Shown: positions 1 to 12,800 of the stretch, piece after piece | Layout: each line of letters opens with the position of its first letter | Numbering within the stretch: the stretch's first letter is position 1 | NCBI GenBank assembly: GCA_021234595.1 | Contig: CM037853.1 | Location: 22,001,809 to 22,065,808 of the forward strand | Source: Delia radicum | Taxonomy: Eukaryota; Arthropoda; Insecta; Diptera; Anthomyiidae | Length of the DNA: 64,000 bases | Reading direction: 5' to 3' | Notes under the pieces: model-generated | What the model was told of the DNA's origin: nothing | What the model saw: the letters and a program-made list of their open reading frames with translations, nothing else | Database searches by the model: none | Made by a program: the position numbers and the translations under genes

Positions 1-141
1 TGTTTAGTCACAAAGTGATTTTTGTTTTCAGTATATTTTCCATTATAACAGTGGGTAATTTACAAGTTCAATTTACAGTATGTATGGCGATTTGGATTTT
101 AGTTAAAAATTAATAGTAATTAAATTTTCTTAAAATTTCAG

Positions 142-671
142 TCATCATTGCCAGATGATAATAGCCACTTCAATATGACTTTGGCAAATATATTGCAACC
201 CCGAGTTGTAGGCTCAACGGGTCATACAAGTGTACGGAACTATATTACAAGGTAAATATGCACGTTTAAAAAAAAAACCCGTTTGAATCAGAGCTTTAAA
301 AGAATGTATTCATTAACTAATTTTAAGACGATTTTAAATATAAAGTTTTAGGAAAGAATTGAAGTATAAAAGTATATACAAATAGACTACTAAACTTCAC
401 ATGCCTCTCAACAACAAAATACCGAGCTCGGGCAAGCAAATGAAAATATTTGTTTACACTTAAAAATTATCGCAACATGTTGATAAAAAAATTTTGCGTG
501 CGCCCCGGTAGGCTAGTTGGTAGCGTGCTGGCTTATCAGTGCGGGGGTCGTGGGTTCGATTCCCACCAGAGGCACTGGTCTGTTTTCGCTACAACGAGCC
601 GAAGGCCATAGTAGCTAGTGCTCGGTTAGGGTAATAGTATATAATTTGTAATTATATGATTATTAATAAAT

Positions 672-702
<31 letters not shown>

Positions 703-3700
703 GCTTAAAACACTCACTTTTATTTTGCTTATATTTTGTTATTTTCTATTAAAAATAAAATATTTTAATTTTATCTTGCTGATTTTATCATTAATATTTG
801 AAATAACTAAAAATTTTATTTAATTATTATTTAAAAAACATGATGAAAATTAATTTAAACTTTTAAATTTCAACATCCCACCAAAACTTTGGTAATGGGT
901 GCGATTAAGTAATGCATTACCTTGTAATGTATACACCTTACCTATATCATTATTTTCCAACAAAAAGTAATGAGTTACCGATAATGGGTTACGTAATTCA
1001 TTACTTTGTAATGGACACTCCTTGCCTTCAGCATTATTTCCAAATATAAAGTAAGGAGTTACCAATAATTGTGCACTCGTGGATTACCTTGTAATGAACC
1101 ATCATTACCTTTTACATTATTTCAAAACATAAAATAATGACTTACCGATCATCAATAACATAATGCATGAAATATAAAAGTAACGTAATATTTAAAATAT
1201 ATATTTTTTTAATCTATATTTAGACACATTATTTTGTGATTTTTTGTAAGCATGAGGTTAAGGTATATATTTTTAACATCACAACTCTAAGCAAAACAAC
1301 TCATTTACATGTTAAGCAACTTATTATTATATGTGACGATAGCTCAGCTCAGTTGGTAGAGTTTTCACTTAACTGCCAAAAAACCCCAAGTTCGAATCCC
1401 AGTGAGACCACGTTATTAATTTAATTAAAAAACTTTTGTAATAATTTTTTTTTGATGAATATTTATTTATAGACCCATTATTTTTTCGAACCCGGTAATA
1501 GTAACCAGTTACTTAACCCCCTATTAAGTAATGAGTCAACACTTTACTTTTAGGCTAATCGCCTGTAAAATTCATCAGTGAAGTAAGGTTTATTGTAATG
1601 AGTGAAGCCCTATTGCGATTCATTAATTTACTCATTTTTTGGTAATGTATGGTTTTGCTGGGATGTTTTTATTTGCTAAGTGCGAGTTTACGAACAAATA
1701 AGAAGGGAGCAGATTGAACGACACTGATTAGTATGGAAACCCACTGGTAATAGGTATACAGCAAAGGTCTGCGTGAATGTTTTGCAAAACATTCTCTTGT
1801 GTATGCTGATGCCAGCGTTGACGATTTTAAATACTAAAAGTAGCAAAAACAAAATAGGCTGTTTTGCTTAAAAAATTCTAACTTTTTTCATATGTAACTA
1901 TAATTTTTTCGATGTTTTCAAAATTTAACAGATTTTTTAATATGAGAGCAAAAAAAAATGTTTTGTTTGCAGGGATTGGTATACTGTCAAAGCCCGGTAT
2001 AACGAATACTCGGTATAACGAAAACACGATATAACGAACAAGCAAATTGTTTGTATTGACTACCTTATATAACGAATTTTTCTGAAAATTTATACTTGAA
2101 TTGGTAAAAAGTATGAAAAATTTCAAAAAGACCCCTCCCTTCAATTTACGAGAATATCCATTATTGCAGTTTTATTTTACATTTTTAATAAACTCGGCAT
2201 TTTGAGAAAATTTAAATGTGCATTAGATTTAATACAAAAACTCGTTGCTATATAATGAATTGAACTGACAATATATTGTATCATTCATTAAACCCAAAAA
2301 AATGAGTAATTTTTGAAAATAAATTTTTAAATTTCAAAAATATGTGTTATTTGAATAATCTACGATTCATAGAATAAGAACACTCAAAAAAGTATTTCAT
2401 TTTTTTTTTAATAATTTCTATGAAATTTGAAAATATATTTTTTTAAAGAAATTTTAAACATTTGTTAATTAAGATAAGGTTTAGTATAAATTTGATCACC
2501 ACATACAGGCATAAATATTCAATATGATTCATGGTTCATGCTTTTTATTTATCAGTTTTAAAAACAGTCACTCACAAGGTCACATAGCAGGACCGGCAAA
2601 TCTTAATGAACCTTAAATATGTTGTAGAGAATAACAATTTAAGGGACACGTATTTTTTTTTAGCTGCCAATCTCACGTTTGGCGTTACTAAGTGGGCTCA
2701 AAAATTACCCCATTTTACGTTTTTTCTGGTTATTTCGTTCTATTTAAAGTACCTATGACAAATTTGGTATCATGTGCGCCCCGGTAGGCTAGTTGGTAGC
2801 GTGCTGGCTTATCAGTGCGGGGGTCGTGGGTTCGATTCCCACCAGAGGCACTGGTCTGTTTTCGCTACAACGCGCCGAAGGTCATAGTAGCTAGTGCTCG
2901 GTTAGGGTAATAGTATATAATTTGTAATAATTATATGATTATTAATTAATAAAAAAAAAAAATTGGTATCAAATGAAAGATTTTTTGAAGACACAGTCAG
3001 TGATGTAAAAATTATGTCTAAAGACTAAAAAGTATTTTTGTTATTAAAAAAAATGTGTTTTGATTAATATTGAATCTGGTATTTTGTCAAGGAATTATTG
3101 TAGTATTAAGCTTAAATAATACATAGTAATATCTATTTAATTTAATCGAGGGTGTGTCTGAGCTTTTTCCGATATTTGAAATCGTTCGGTTTTGAAGCGA
3201 CTTTTCTCGAATATCCTTTTTTCCTATATTTCAAATAATTCAAAAATTAGGCTACTCTGGGTCTACGATATAGGCTTTATGGGGGATATCTCTTTAGTCA
3301 GTTAGAAAACATTTTTAATGAGATTTTAGTATAACTTGAAAAATCAATAATTTAAAGCTCTGATTTGATTGAATCTTATAAAGAAAAATACCGGAAGAAA
3401 AATAAATAATATAAGAACAAAGAATAATAATTTTAATCACTAAAATTTAACAACAACAATAAATAAATATTCTGAAAATATCATAAAATTAAATTCTTTT
3501 TTTTTTAAACAGAGAATTAAATTCTTTGGGTTTTAATACGGAAACTGATGAATTCTCCGAAAATGTACCCATATTTGGTAAAGTAACATTCTCCAATATT
3601 ATTGGCATTATAAATCCCAAGGCCAATGACTTTCTAGCGTTGGCATGTCACTACGATAGTAAATATTTTCAAAATGATCCGGGATTTGTTGGCGCAATTG

Positions 3701-6700
3701 ATAGCGCTGTTCCTTGTGCAATTCTACTCAACACTGCCAAAACCCTACAGCCTCAATTACAACAATTTAAAAATCGTCAAGATTTAGGCTTAATGGTATG
3801 TAAATATGTTTATAAATAACACTTAATGATGACGTAGTTAGGTAGGTATGGAATATTTTACGTATCAATATTTGTTTAAGATATGCAATGAGATTAGTAT
3901 TCATACAGGAACTATTATACGAATAAACGCTTTGTACATAAATAATGATACAAATGACGGAATTAATTTTATTTTTGTTTCGTTTTTTTTTTTTTGTAGT
4001 TGATATTCTTTGATGGTGAAGAAGCTTTTAAAGATTGGACCAATACAGATTCAATATATGGTTCTCGACATTTGGCCCGAAAACTTTCAAATAATAAAGT
4101 TAAATCCTCATCCAGTATACGACATATTGATCGCATTGTAAGTGTTTAAACTCAGCATAAATTTTAAATATAAAAAGTTCCCAGAATCTAATAATTTTTA
4201 TGCAATTTAATACTGCACAGAGCTTTAAAGAATTCAATTCTTTACTCGATTTTTTAATTCTGATTGACTATGGAATGATTGAATTCTCAAATCACAATTT
4301 TACAAATCGAATGAATTCTCAATTGGTCTCATTCGATTTTATTTCTCTAGAATTCAATCATTTTTCATCATTCGATTTATTCGATCACTAAATTCAATCG
4401 TTTGGAATTAAATCATTGAATTCAATTGTTGGTTATTCAATCAATTTAATATCTCAATCATTATTCGATGTTGTTTCACTTTTAAAATTTATGAAACAAA
4501 CAACAGAGTAATTATTTTTTGAAATGAAAATTATTCAAGTTTGAGGCCATACTCTATATTTCTTTATTAGGATATTGTCCTGACAAATAATCTATACAGT
4601 TTTTGTTTTCAAATTTATTAATAGACCACTTTCCGGAATGTGTTGATAGATCTATTTCCGGAATTTTCTAGGTTCCTATCATCAGAACACGTTTTTAAAG
4701 AAGTGACAATCCCATGCAAAGCATCACTCATTCATATAACCTAGTTTTTCTACTAAATGAGAACTAATATATGAGCTCGAAGTTAAAGATTATCTCCATT
4801 GATCAAAATCAAGATGTAAAGGGGGGAGTAAACAAGACCGTACTTTGTATTTTTTACAAGTTTATTTTATTTTTAATAAAAATTATATCAAACTTGTAAT
4901 TATTTTTTGTTATAAGGAATTTAACAATTTTTGAAAATAGTACAAGAAAACTAAAAATGCTATTGGAGGTAACAATTGTCACCAGAGAAGACAAAAACTC
5001 TAAATTTAATGCTAGTGCTAGCATATTTGTGCAACCATGAGTTACCGACAAGTTATCATTCACGTTTTGAGCTATCTATTATTATATGTCTTGTTTGGTC
5101 AGTGGGTAGAGCTGCCGGCTGCCAATCTGGCGGAAATTGTTTGAATCACAGACCAAAAAAATTATAAATGAACTCTTTTTGTGATTTTATTTTCGAAAAT
5201 CATTGATCACCTATTTTATGGTTTTACCAACTTTTTGCCAACGTTGAAAATTTTGTTTACCCAGTGCTCTATTTGTCTTTTTCTGACTGGGTACTTGTAT
5301 TTACTTGTCAAACTATATACAAATTTTTAATTGGTGTTTAAAAAAAGTATTTAGATTAACACTAGAATAACCGTAATTTTTGTATACCTACTCTGCCCAC
5401 AACCAGTCAAAATAACTGGTGTTTTTTTAAAATTCGTCAAAAATACATTTTTTTCTGATCATTACGGTTTAAGCAACAATGTAATCAAGAGGTCTAGCAC
5501 TTCAAAACTGCAAATTTGTTGTGAAATATTGTGTTGTTTAAGCGACATTTGGAACAGATAGTAGATACATATATGTATGCTATTTTTGATGAATTTTTAA
5601 ATAGTTTTTTTAGTGTAACTTTCGTACGCTTTTTAATTAATTTATATAAATTTTAAATTTTGCAAACTACATGAAATTAAAATAAATAAATAAATAAAAT
5701 TTGAGCATCACATTTTAAATTCACCTCAAAGTTTTATTTCACCTCATATTCTTTCACCACAAAAAATAGTTTTTCACCTCAAACATGTTTTTCTCCACAC
5801 AATTTCTTTTTTACATCAAAAAAAAGTTTTTTCACCTCAAAATTTTGTTTTCACCTCTAACAAATTTATTTTTTAATAGTTTTTAGTTTGGCATTTGTAA
5901 GGGTTTATTATTATGGAGGACATGACCAAATTTAATGCATGTGCTTGTTTTCTTTTAGTAACTATGATATTTTGAAAATAGCCAAATAGAGTTTTTGCAT
6001 TTCTTTCAAAATTGTGATTAATTTTTGATATCCGCTGAAGTCAGATTTTCATATCTGAATAATTTTGAGTATACATATTAAATGAATAAATGAAACAAAA
6101 AAATATTTTTATAAAATTTCGAGTTTTGGGATTTTAATTAAAAATACAAATTTTTCAAAAAAATTCGTCCAAAATTCGGGACGTGTTAACGTTTCCCAAA
6201 AAAATTAATTTTTTCATTTGCACAAAAAATTGTTATTATAGAACATATTTTTATTATTGAATCTACAGCATAACCAAATTTTTTTTTAACATTTACAGGA
6301 AGTTTTAGTACTCTTAGATTTAATAGGTGCCGCAAATCCAAAATTTGCTAGTTTCTATCCAAATACCCAAGGATTGCACAGTAGTCTATGTGATATCGAA
6401 CGTGATTTGGCAAAAGAAAAATTATTGGAAGGTAATAATTTAATGTTTATGAATCGGCAGGCTCAAGGATTTATAGATGATGATCATCGTCCATTTTTAG
6501 AAGAAAGTAAGTCAAACTTAACTCGTGAATTTATACGAAATAGTATAAAAAAAAAATTGTTTTATTTTTAGATGTTCCTATATTGCATGTAATACCAACA
6601 CCATTTCCACCACAATGGCACACTCCCAATGATAGTGCGGCTAATTTGCATTGGCCAACCATAAGGAATTTCAATAAAATCTTTCGAAAATTTGTTTATG

Positions 6701-6747
6701 AGTATTTGCAACGTCATAGTCAAAAAATTAATTTAAGATATTTGTAA
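142..6747 (+). CDS. QC: Glutaminyl-peptide cyclotransferase, 5'-partial, five exons
   Basis: Converts N-terminal glutamine or glutamate of secreted peptides to pyroglutamate; a zinc enzyme of the M28 fold, normally in the secretory pathway. Exons join at 142-251, 3513-3795, 4000-4137, 6299-6506 and 6572-6747, all with GT-AG borders and consistent phase, giving 304 codons plus stop. Zinc-ligand motifs are visible: Asp in ACHYDSK (exon 2), Glu in FDGEEAF (exon 3) and His in QWHTPND (exon 5); DDDHRPF in exon 4 supplies the conserved active-site acid. The first exon present opens with SSLPDDNSHFN, so signal peptide and start lie upstream of the window. Drosophila has two paralogues, QC and isoQC; I prefer QC because I recall it lying next to the Rrs1 orthologue, as here. 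Introns 1 (252-3512) and 3 (4138-6298) are swollen by repeats. The 3' end faces that of Rrs1 150 bp away. Confidence 0.93.
498..691 (+). mobile_element. tRNA-derived SINE, copy 1
   Basis: The body opens with GTGCGCCCCGGTAGGCTAG, has a B-box GGTTCGATTCCC about 60 nt in, and a tRNA-unrelated 3' part (CTCGGTTAGGGTAATAG...) ending in a long A run. A 13-bp duplication AAAAAAATTTTGC flanks it (485-497 and 692-704). This is the signature of retroposition by LINE machinery. Same family as the copies at 2773 and 53380. Confidence 0.88.
877..1662. mobile_element. CCCA-ended TIR element with 2-bp duplication AT (element a)
   Basis: Ends are CCCACCAAAAC on the left and, inward from the right, CCCAGCAAAACC. 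Both sides are flanked by AT (875-876 and 1663-1664). Subterminal sequence is packed with GGTAATG / CATTACC motifs on both strands. The middle holds a tRNA-like segment (separate entry). No transposase is visible, so it is non-autonomous. It lies in QC intron 1. Confidence 0.72.
1334..1410 (+). repeat. tRNA-like pol III module inside element a
   Basis: An A-box-like TAGCTCAGCTCAGTTGG and a B-box-like GTTCGAATCCC are spaced as in a tRNA. Stems are too poor for a working tRNA. It sits in the centre of a TIR element rather than next to a poly(A) tail and target duplication, so it is either an old SINE fragment or part of the element. Confidence 0.5.
1665..2762. other. QC intron 1, AT-rich stretch without recognisable gene
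   Basis: No splice-consistent coding sequence. At 1981-2045 the motif GTATAACGAA occurs several times, as in the ends of pogo/Tigger-type transposons, but no partner end was found. The remainder, and also 2972-3500, is unassigned. Confidence 0.4.
2773..2960 (+). mobile_element. tRNA-derived SINE, copy 2
   Basis: Nearly identical to copy 1 over the tRNA-like head and the AT-rich tail, ending in poly(A). The duplication TTGGTATCA flanks it at 2764-2772 and 2963-2971. It lies in QC intron 1 in the same orientation as copy 1. Confidence 0.88.
4175..4470. repeat. GAATTC-rich intronic segment
   Basis: Within about 270 bp the palindrome GAATTC or its close form AATTCAATC recurs at least six times on both strands. 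This is the texture of a subterminal repeat region of a DNA transposon. No clean terminal repeats could be fixed, though CCCAGAATC occurs at 4179. Confidence 0.35.
4544..4895 (-). repeat. Interspersed repeat X, copy 1
   Basis: Matches, as the reverse complement, about 350 bp of the segments near 40700-41200 and 54360-54850. Shared landmarks are the GGCCATACTCTATATTTCTT block, a TAGATCTATTTC block and a terminal TTTTAATAAAAATTATAT block. No coding capacity seen; class unknown. Confidence 0.65.
5089..5154 (+). repeat. tRNA-like module in QC intron 3
   Basis: A-box-like GGTCAGTGGGTAGAG, an anticodon-arm-like CTGCCGGCTGCCAATCTGGCGG and a B-box-like GTTTGAATCACAG occur in tRNA spacing, followed by a short A run. 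Acceptor stem pairing is poor. It resembles a decayed tRNA-derived SINE head, different in sequence from the SINE at 498. Confidence 0.45.
5710..5865 (+). repeat. Irregular TTTCACCTCA repeat cluster
   Basis: About eight occurrences of CACCTCA or one-base variants (CACCACA, CTCCACA, CATCAAA), each preceded by a T run, at irregular 15-30 bp intervals. Noncoding, in QC intron 3. Could be a degenerate minisatellite. Confidence 0.5.
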
Positions 6748-6899
6748 AAAAAGTTTTGATAACTGTATTTTGTGAATTGTAAATGTTTGTAAATTATTGT
6801 TTTGTAGAAATCTTTTATTTCCTTTTTTTCATTCATTAAAACTAAAGTAAAGAAGCATTTTGGGTAGTTTTCATTTAAAGATATTTGTACTTGTGAAAC

Positions 6900-9800
6900 T
6901 TATCTCCTCTTACGGCCAATAGCAGTCTTTTTACCAGGCGCTCTTTGGCCACGACCTCCTTTGGGTTTTTTACCTACAGCCTTACGACTGCCCTTACCAC
7001 CGCCCTTTTTATTCTTTTTGCCTTTTTTGCCACCATCATCATTAGCCTCTCGACTAAAAAAAAAAAAGAAGTAATAAAATAAAATTTTGTATTTGCTAGT
7101 GATAACTTTTTAAATTTCATTAAACTTACTCCAATCGTTCATCATGTTTTTGTAAGGATATGGCCTTTTCAATATCGATTTTAGGTTTTTTGTTCAATAC
7201 ACTCTTAATGAGATCCAAATTGACTTCTTTTTCAGGTTGTTCGGTGATGTGGGAGGCCTTGCGTTTAGAACCGGGTATCAATTCCTTAACACCAATACCA
7301 CGAGCTTCTTTTTCTTTAGGTAATTTATTTTGGAATTTACCCACCGAAGCTGTGGAGGCCTTTGCTACTGTTACCGCGGTTAATAGTTGTCCCGATGAGG
7401 CTGCTTCACCGCCTAAATAACCACTACGTGGCACTTCATCCTTTCTGGCTCTGACAATATTTTTCATACGTTGTATTTCATTCTTGGCTACCTTTTCATT
7501 ACGCAAATCGACCTTCTTTTGGAACATATCCTCCATGGGATTAACGTTTTGTGGTACCTCCAATACCCAATCTTTTTGTTTTTCAGCATCTGCACGTTTG
7601 AAACCATATGTGGGTACCCATTTCTAATAAAAATTAAGGAAATAATGTAAAAACTATTGAAAACTATGATTTATTACAATTCTAAATGAAATCCAATTTA
7701 TACAAAATTTTACTTAATCGTCATTCGTCGTTCAAATTTAGTGCTGTCCATTTAAGTTATTTCGTCATTTTCCAATTTAAGGCTCCATTCTACTATTTCA
7801 AGTCAGATAAAGAATAACTTATTTTTTTATACCATACATCTTCTTATAGTCAAAATATTGGCAACTTAATAGAAAAAATGTTTGCTCAAATGCATTTTTT
7901 TGCTCCTAAACGGAATGTAACTCCATACAATGGATATGGTGTCTCTGTTTTACATACTAAACAAATTGTCACGGATTTGCGGAAAGTAAATTCTATTTTC
8001 AACACAATTTACTTTCGCCAACTCAGTCACCATTTGCTTAGTATGTAAAACTGAGACAACATATTGCATGTCGGTACTATTTCTACACATTGTATGGAGT
8101 TACAGTCCGTTTACGAAACGTATCCATCCGCTCGAGTAACGAAGCGTTTAATAGTAGCACAGTGGGGTATTTTTTAACGCGTAACTTTTGTAAATGTGAA
8201 CAGATTGCGACTTGGTTTTTGCTACAAAATGTACTTATTTTTTTCCATTATTCTAGATTTGTATTTAAATAACTTTTTAGGCAGCTTATTGTACTACTAG
8301 ATGTAAAGATCTTGTGGAACAAAATTTAAGCCAATATAATGGATAATGCTAACTAGTTGCGACATGCCACTAAATCCATAATTTTTTAAAAATGTTCAAT
8401 TATAAAGCATTTTGGTAGCAATTTGCAACAGGCATTAACCGTGTTCCACAACACCTTTGGAGCTAGTGGTACAAGAACCGCCTAATATCTGATGAAAATC
8501 GAACGTCGGAGTTATTTTTAATAAAATTTCTAGAGTAATGGAAAAACGTAATATTCAGGATGCCAAATTGGTTAAAAATTATGTATCACAAAATATAATA
8601 TTGTTTTTGTTATGGGAACTTAAATAATATCCGCAGAATATTTAATGAAAATCGAAAGTTAAAATAAAATAAGCATACAAAAAGTAGTAAAATACGAACA
8701 TTTTACAATTATAAAATACCCCAGTTAGAGAAATACCATCGTTAAAGCGTTTCAAAAGTACTTAAATAAGTGGTACAATCGTTTTCAGAACATTGCGATT
8801 TATATGTTTAAAGCGTATTGAAAACGACCCAAATGATAACCATGTTTTACGGTGTGAGGATGGTATTTTATACCGATCTCACAGCAATGAAAAAAAAAAT
8901 TTTTAAATTATTTTGTAACCGTGAACAACGCTTTCGTATAACAGTCTTGTTTACAAATTAAGAGCGTTGTGACGACACAAACAATTTACCGTCTCAGGGT
9001 GGTATTTTATAATGTTATCGAAACGTTGGAAAAACAAATTTTAAAGTACTTTATCTATAGTCTATAAACGTTGTAAGAACATACAATTTTACAATTGTCA
9101 AAGCGTTAGAAAAACGACTCTTTTTGTCGCTTTTCTAACACTTATGCACTTTTTCAAATATTCTGAAAACTGGAATATTCTGAAAAATGACAATGTTTTT
9201 CAAATAATCAGTTAAAGTGCACTAGTGCACTTTTTGCAATCGTTAAAAAACCTTTTAAAGCTTATTTCATAGACCGTTTTAAATTTTGTATGAAAAGTAA
9301 TCCCGAAGTGCTTTTTGCGAACAGTTCGAAATAATGCTTTTGTAATGCTTTTTATTTATACCATTGGCAACTAACGTTCTAAAAAAAAGCTTTCATTTTG
9401 TACCATAGAAGAGAAACGCTTCGACAGCGCTTTGTTTTTTGTACCGTCCTAATTTCTATCTGGGACAATATAAAAAAAAAACCGCTCAAGACGAACCCAA
9501 GGGAACAGACCGGGGTAAAATTTTTTTATTGTACAAAAAATATAAAATTTTTTTTTAAACTTGTTCAAAAATTATGAAATTCTTTCATTTGACTTCATAA
9601 AAATATTTTCCGATACATTTGGAAAAAAATTTCTGCGTGTTGGGCTTAAAATTTGTTGAAATTGAAAACAATTTTAGGAAAATTTGATAAATTTTGGGAA
9701 CTTTGTATTAAAAATTTAAAATTATATAAAAATTTGGTGTGTGGTTAGTCGAAGATTAGTCCTTACCGAGTTCACCTTAAACGAGTTTTACTGTATCTTC

Positions 9801-12800
9801 TTTTTAGAAAAATTAAGATTTAAAAAACCTAGAATAATTTTGTATAATTTCGTAAAAACAAACAAAAAGTAAATTATATTTATTTTATTGCTTGAGTTCA
9901 ATTTTCAACTTTTTTTGCAATTATTTACAAAATCTTTTCTTCAGACTTTAAGATATTCATACTAGACATTAAGAAAAGTTTGTTCCATAATCCGAAAACA
10001 CAATCAAATCTTTTTTTTTTCAATAGCTAGTAATTTTAGACTAATGCCTGAGGTAGAGAAGTAAAATTGCTAGTGTCCGACCGAACAGTTCGGCCAAAAA
10101 AAAACTATATTTTGTCGGTTTTTGATATCTAGAGGCAATGATGACAAATTTTGGTATTGGAAACATCCCAGCCAGAAAAATACGAACGGCAAAGCATTGG
10201 CCCAGTGCTTTCAACGGTGGTATGAGCGTTGGCAGAGCTTTGGATATCTGAAGATTTAAGTGCTTTGCCAACCCCAAAATGATAACACCGGGCAGGGCTT
10301 GGCCGTTCCTTTTTTAAAACGTTGGCAAAGCACTGGCAATGAGCGCTTTGCCAGTACCAAAACCATAATTTTAAAACGTTGGCAAAGCATTGGTAGAACA
10401 ACCAATAAAGTGCTTTTTTAATAATATAATGTGCTTTGCCAACCCCAAAATGATAACACCGGGCAGGGCTTGGCCGTTTCTTTTTTAAAAACGTTGGCAA
10501 AGCACTGGCAATAAGCGCTTTGCCAGTACCAAAACCAAAAACGACCAATAAAGTCCTACTTAGTAATTCACTTCAGTAAAGAGTTGTATTATTTCTTATT
10601 GAATGATTTTGGTAATTTGAACAGAAATAACAATACATAATTACAAAATAACTAAATATTTTTTTTATCAAATTATTTTTGTGATAAGTTAGCACGATTT
10701 TTTACTACAATTTTCCTACAGAAAGACTTTAGAAAATAAATTTCTTAAGTAAAATTTTAGTACAAAAACTATACTTTGTGCTGACTATAATATGAGGCCT
10801 TAATATTCTTAACTTCAAATCATAAATTGCAATTTAGTTTTGAATTTTTCCACTCTTGTTGTGAACAAGGGATGTGCCAATGTTTTTATTAAGTTAACGG
10901 TTGTAAATTTTGTAAATATGTACTGGCAATGCACTTTTTGCCAATGTTGGGAAAGCGTTCTAAGTCAGTACTGTGCCAGTGCTTTTTCATTTTACGGTTG
11001 TAAATTTTGTAAATCAAGTACTGGCAAAGCACTTTTTACGAACGTTTGCAGAGCGTTCTAAGCCAGAGCTGTGCCAGTGCTTTTATTATTTTTACTGTTG
11101 TAAATTTTGTTAATTAAGCACTGGCAAAGCACTTTTTACTAACGTTGGCAGAGCGTTGTAAATCAGTGCTTTGCCAGCACTTTATTTGTTGGATCATTGG
11201 CAAATAGTGCTCTGCCAGTGCTTGATTTTTCAGACCATTGGCAATTTCTGGCTGGGATGTTTGTTGAGCCGATTTAATTCGATTTTGTGTATAAAATTTA
11301 AGAGAAAAGCCGAAGTTTAGCTATAAAGTTAAAAGTTCGGCCGCCGAACTATTTTCTATTTGGCCGAACTTTCTGAGGCCGAACATTGAATTCATTGCTT
11401 AACTACACTTTTCTTCAAATTTGACACTCAAAATAGCATCTAATCATAATGTCCATAATGCTTTAAAATACCGAATACACCCCAAATGCATTTTCTGGCC
11501 GAACTGTTCGGTCGGACACTAAAAATTGCATTTAAAATATTTTTTAAGACCCTACCTTTCAGAAAAAAATTGTACTGCTTTTTCAACAAAGTTCCAAGAA
11601 AGAAATAACGGGTGATTACCTTTAAATCAGAATTTTTTCAATAGAAGAGTTTTCAAAGAGCTTAATCTTTATAAACTTAATTTTGTAACATAAGTATATT
11701 TTCTAGTGTCCGACCGAACAGTTCGGCCAAAAAACTATATTTGCTCGGTTTTTTTGGTATCTAGAGGCAATGAGGACAAATTTTGGTATTGGGAACATGT
11801 TTGTTGAGCCTATTTAATTCGATTTTGTGTATAAAATTTAAGGAAAAAGCCGAAGTTTAGCTATAAAGTTAAAAGTTCGGTCGCCGAACTATTTTCGATT
11901 TGGCCGAACTTTTGGAGGCCGAACAGTGAATTCATTGCTTAAATATGGACTTTTATTTAAATTTGACACTCAAAATCTCATCTAATCAGCCCAATAAACA
12001 TTTTTCCATTCTCCAAATTTGCCCATAATCCTTAAAAATACCGAATACTGAACAAATGCATTTTCTGGCCGAACTGTTCGGTCGGACACTAATATTTTCT
12101 ATCTTCTATATATATAAAAAGAAGTGTACATTTTGATAGTCACTCCATAACTCGAGAATGGCTGCATAAAATAAAAAATGGTTGAATACGTTTTGTAGAA
12201 CATGCAATGAGGATGGTTTTTAAAAAATGTTTAAAAATATTTTCGTTTGGTCGGGATGTGGTGATTTTTCTGAACATTAGTCATTTCATATAAATTGTGT
12301 GAATATCAAAAATTTTTGTTTTGGATACGGGTACCAGACTTTCAATGAAAATAAAATTTGAAGGCAACACAACGTTTGTCGGGTCAGCTAGTGTATTATA
12401 TAGAGTAAATTCGATTCAAAGGACAATGCAAAAAATCATATCGGTCGCGGTCCGCGGAAATCTACAGGTTTTTAAATATACCTAGAATCTATTCTTGTAC
12501 GGACTTTAGAGCAATTTTTCTCAATCACATATTAATTTTTACAACTTTGAGAATAATATTAAGTTAAGTTTAGCTATATCCCAAGTTTTCTTTCGGTATT
12601 TAAAATTAAGGTTTAATTGAAGCTGTATATCTTGGTAATTTAAAAACAAATTTGTGTGTATTTGAGTTGGTCCCTGGATGGTTTAGATTTACAATTGACC
12701 TATATAGGTACAATGGGCGTGGCACCTCCCATACGAAGTAAAAAATTTATTATTGCATATCTGGAGTACTATTATAGTGGGAGTCTTCAAACTTTGTGTG

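Noticed and set aside
503..575. Possible tRNA gene (also at 2776 and 53564)
   Set aside because: Acceptor arms do not pair, it is followed by a constant SINE tail with poly(A), and it has target duplications: a SINE.
5260..5291. 32-bp CCCAGTGC...TGACTGGG flanked by TA on both sides
   Set aside because: Looks like a minimal CCCAG element, but at this length a chance palindrome cannot be excluded.
10041..11061. Frames of 73-139 codons
   Set aside because: Produced by the TTGGCAAAGC-type subterminal repeats of element c; no domain.
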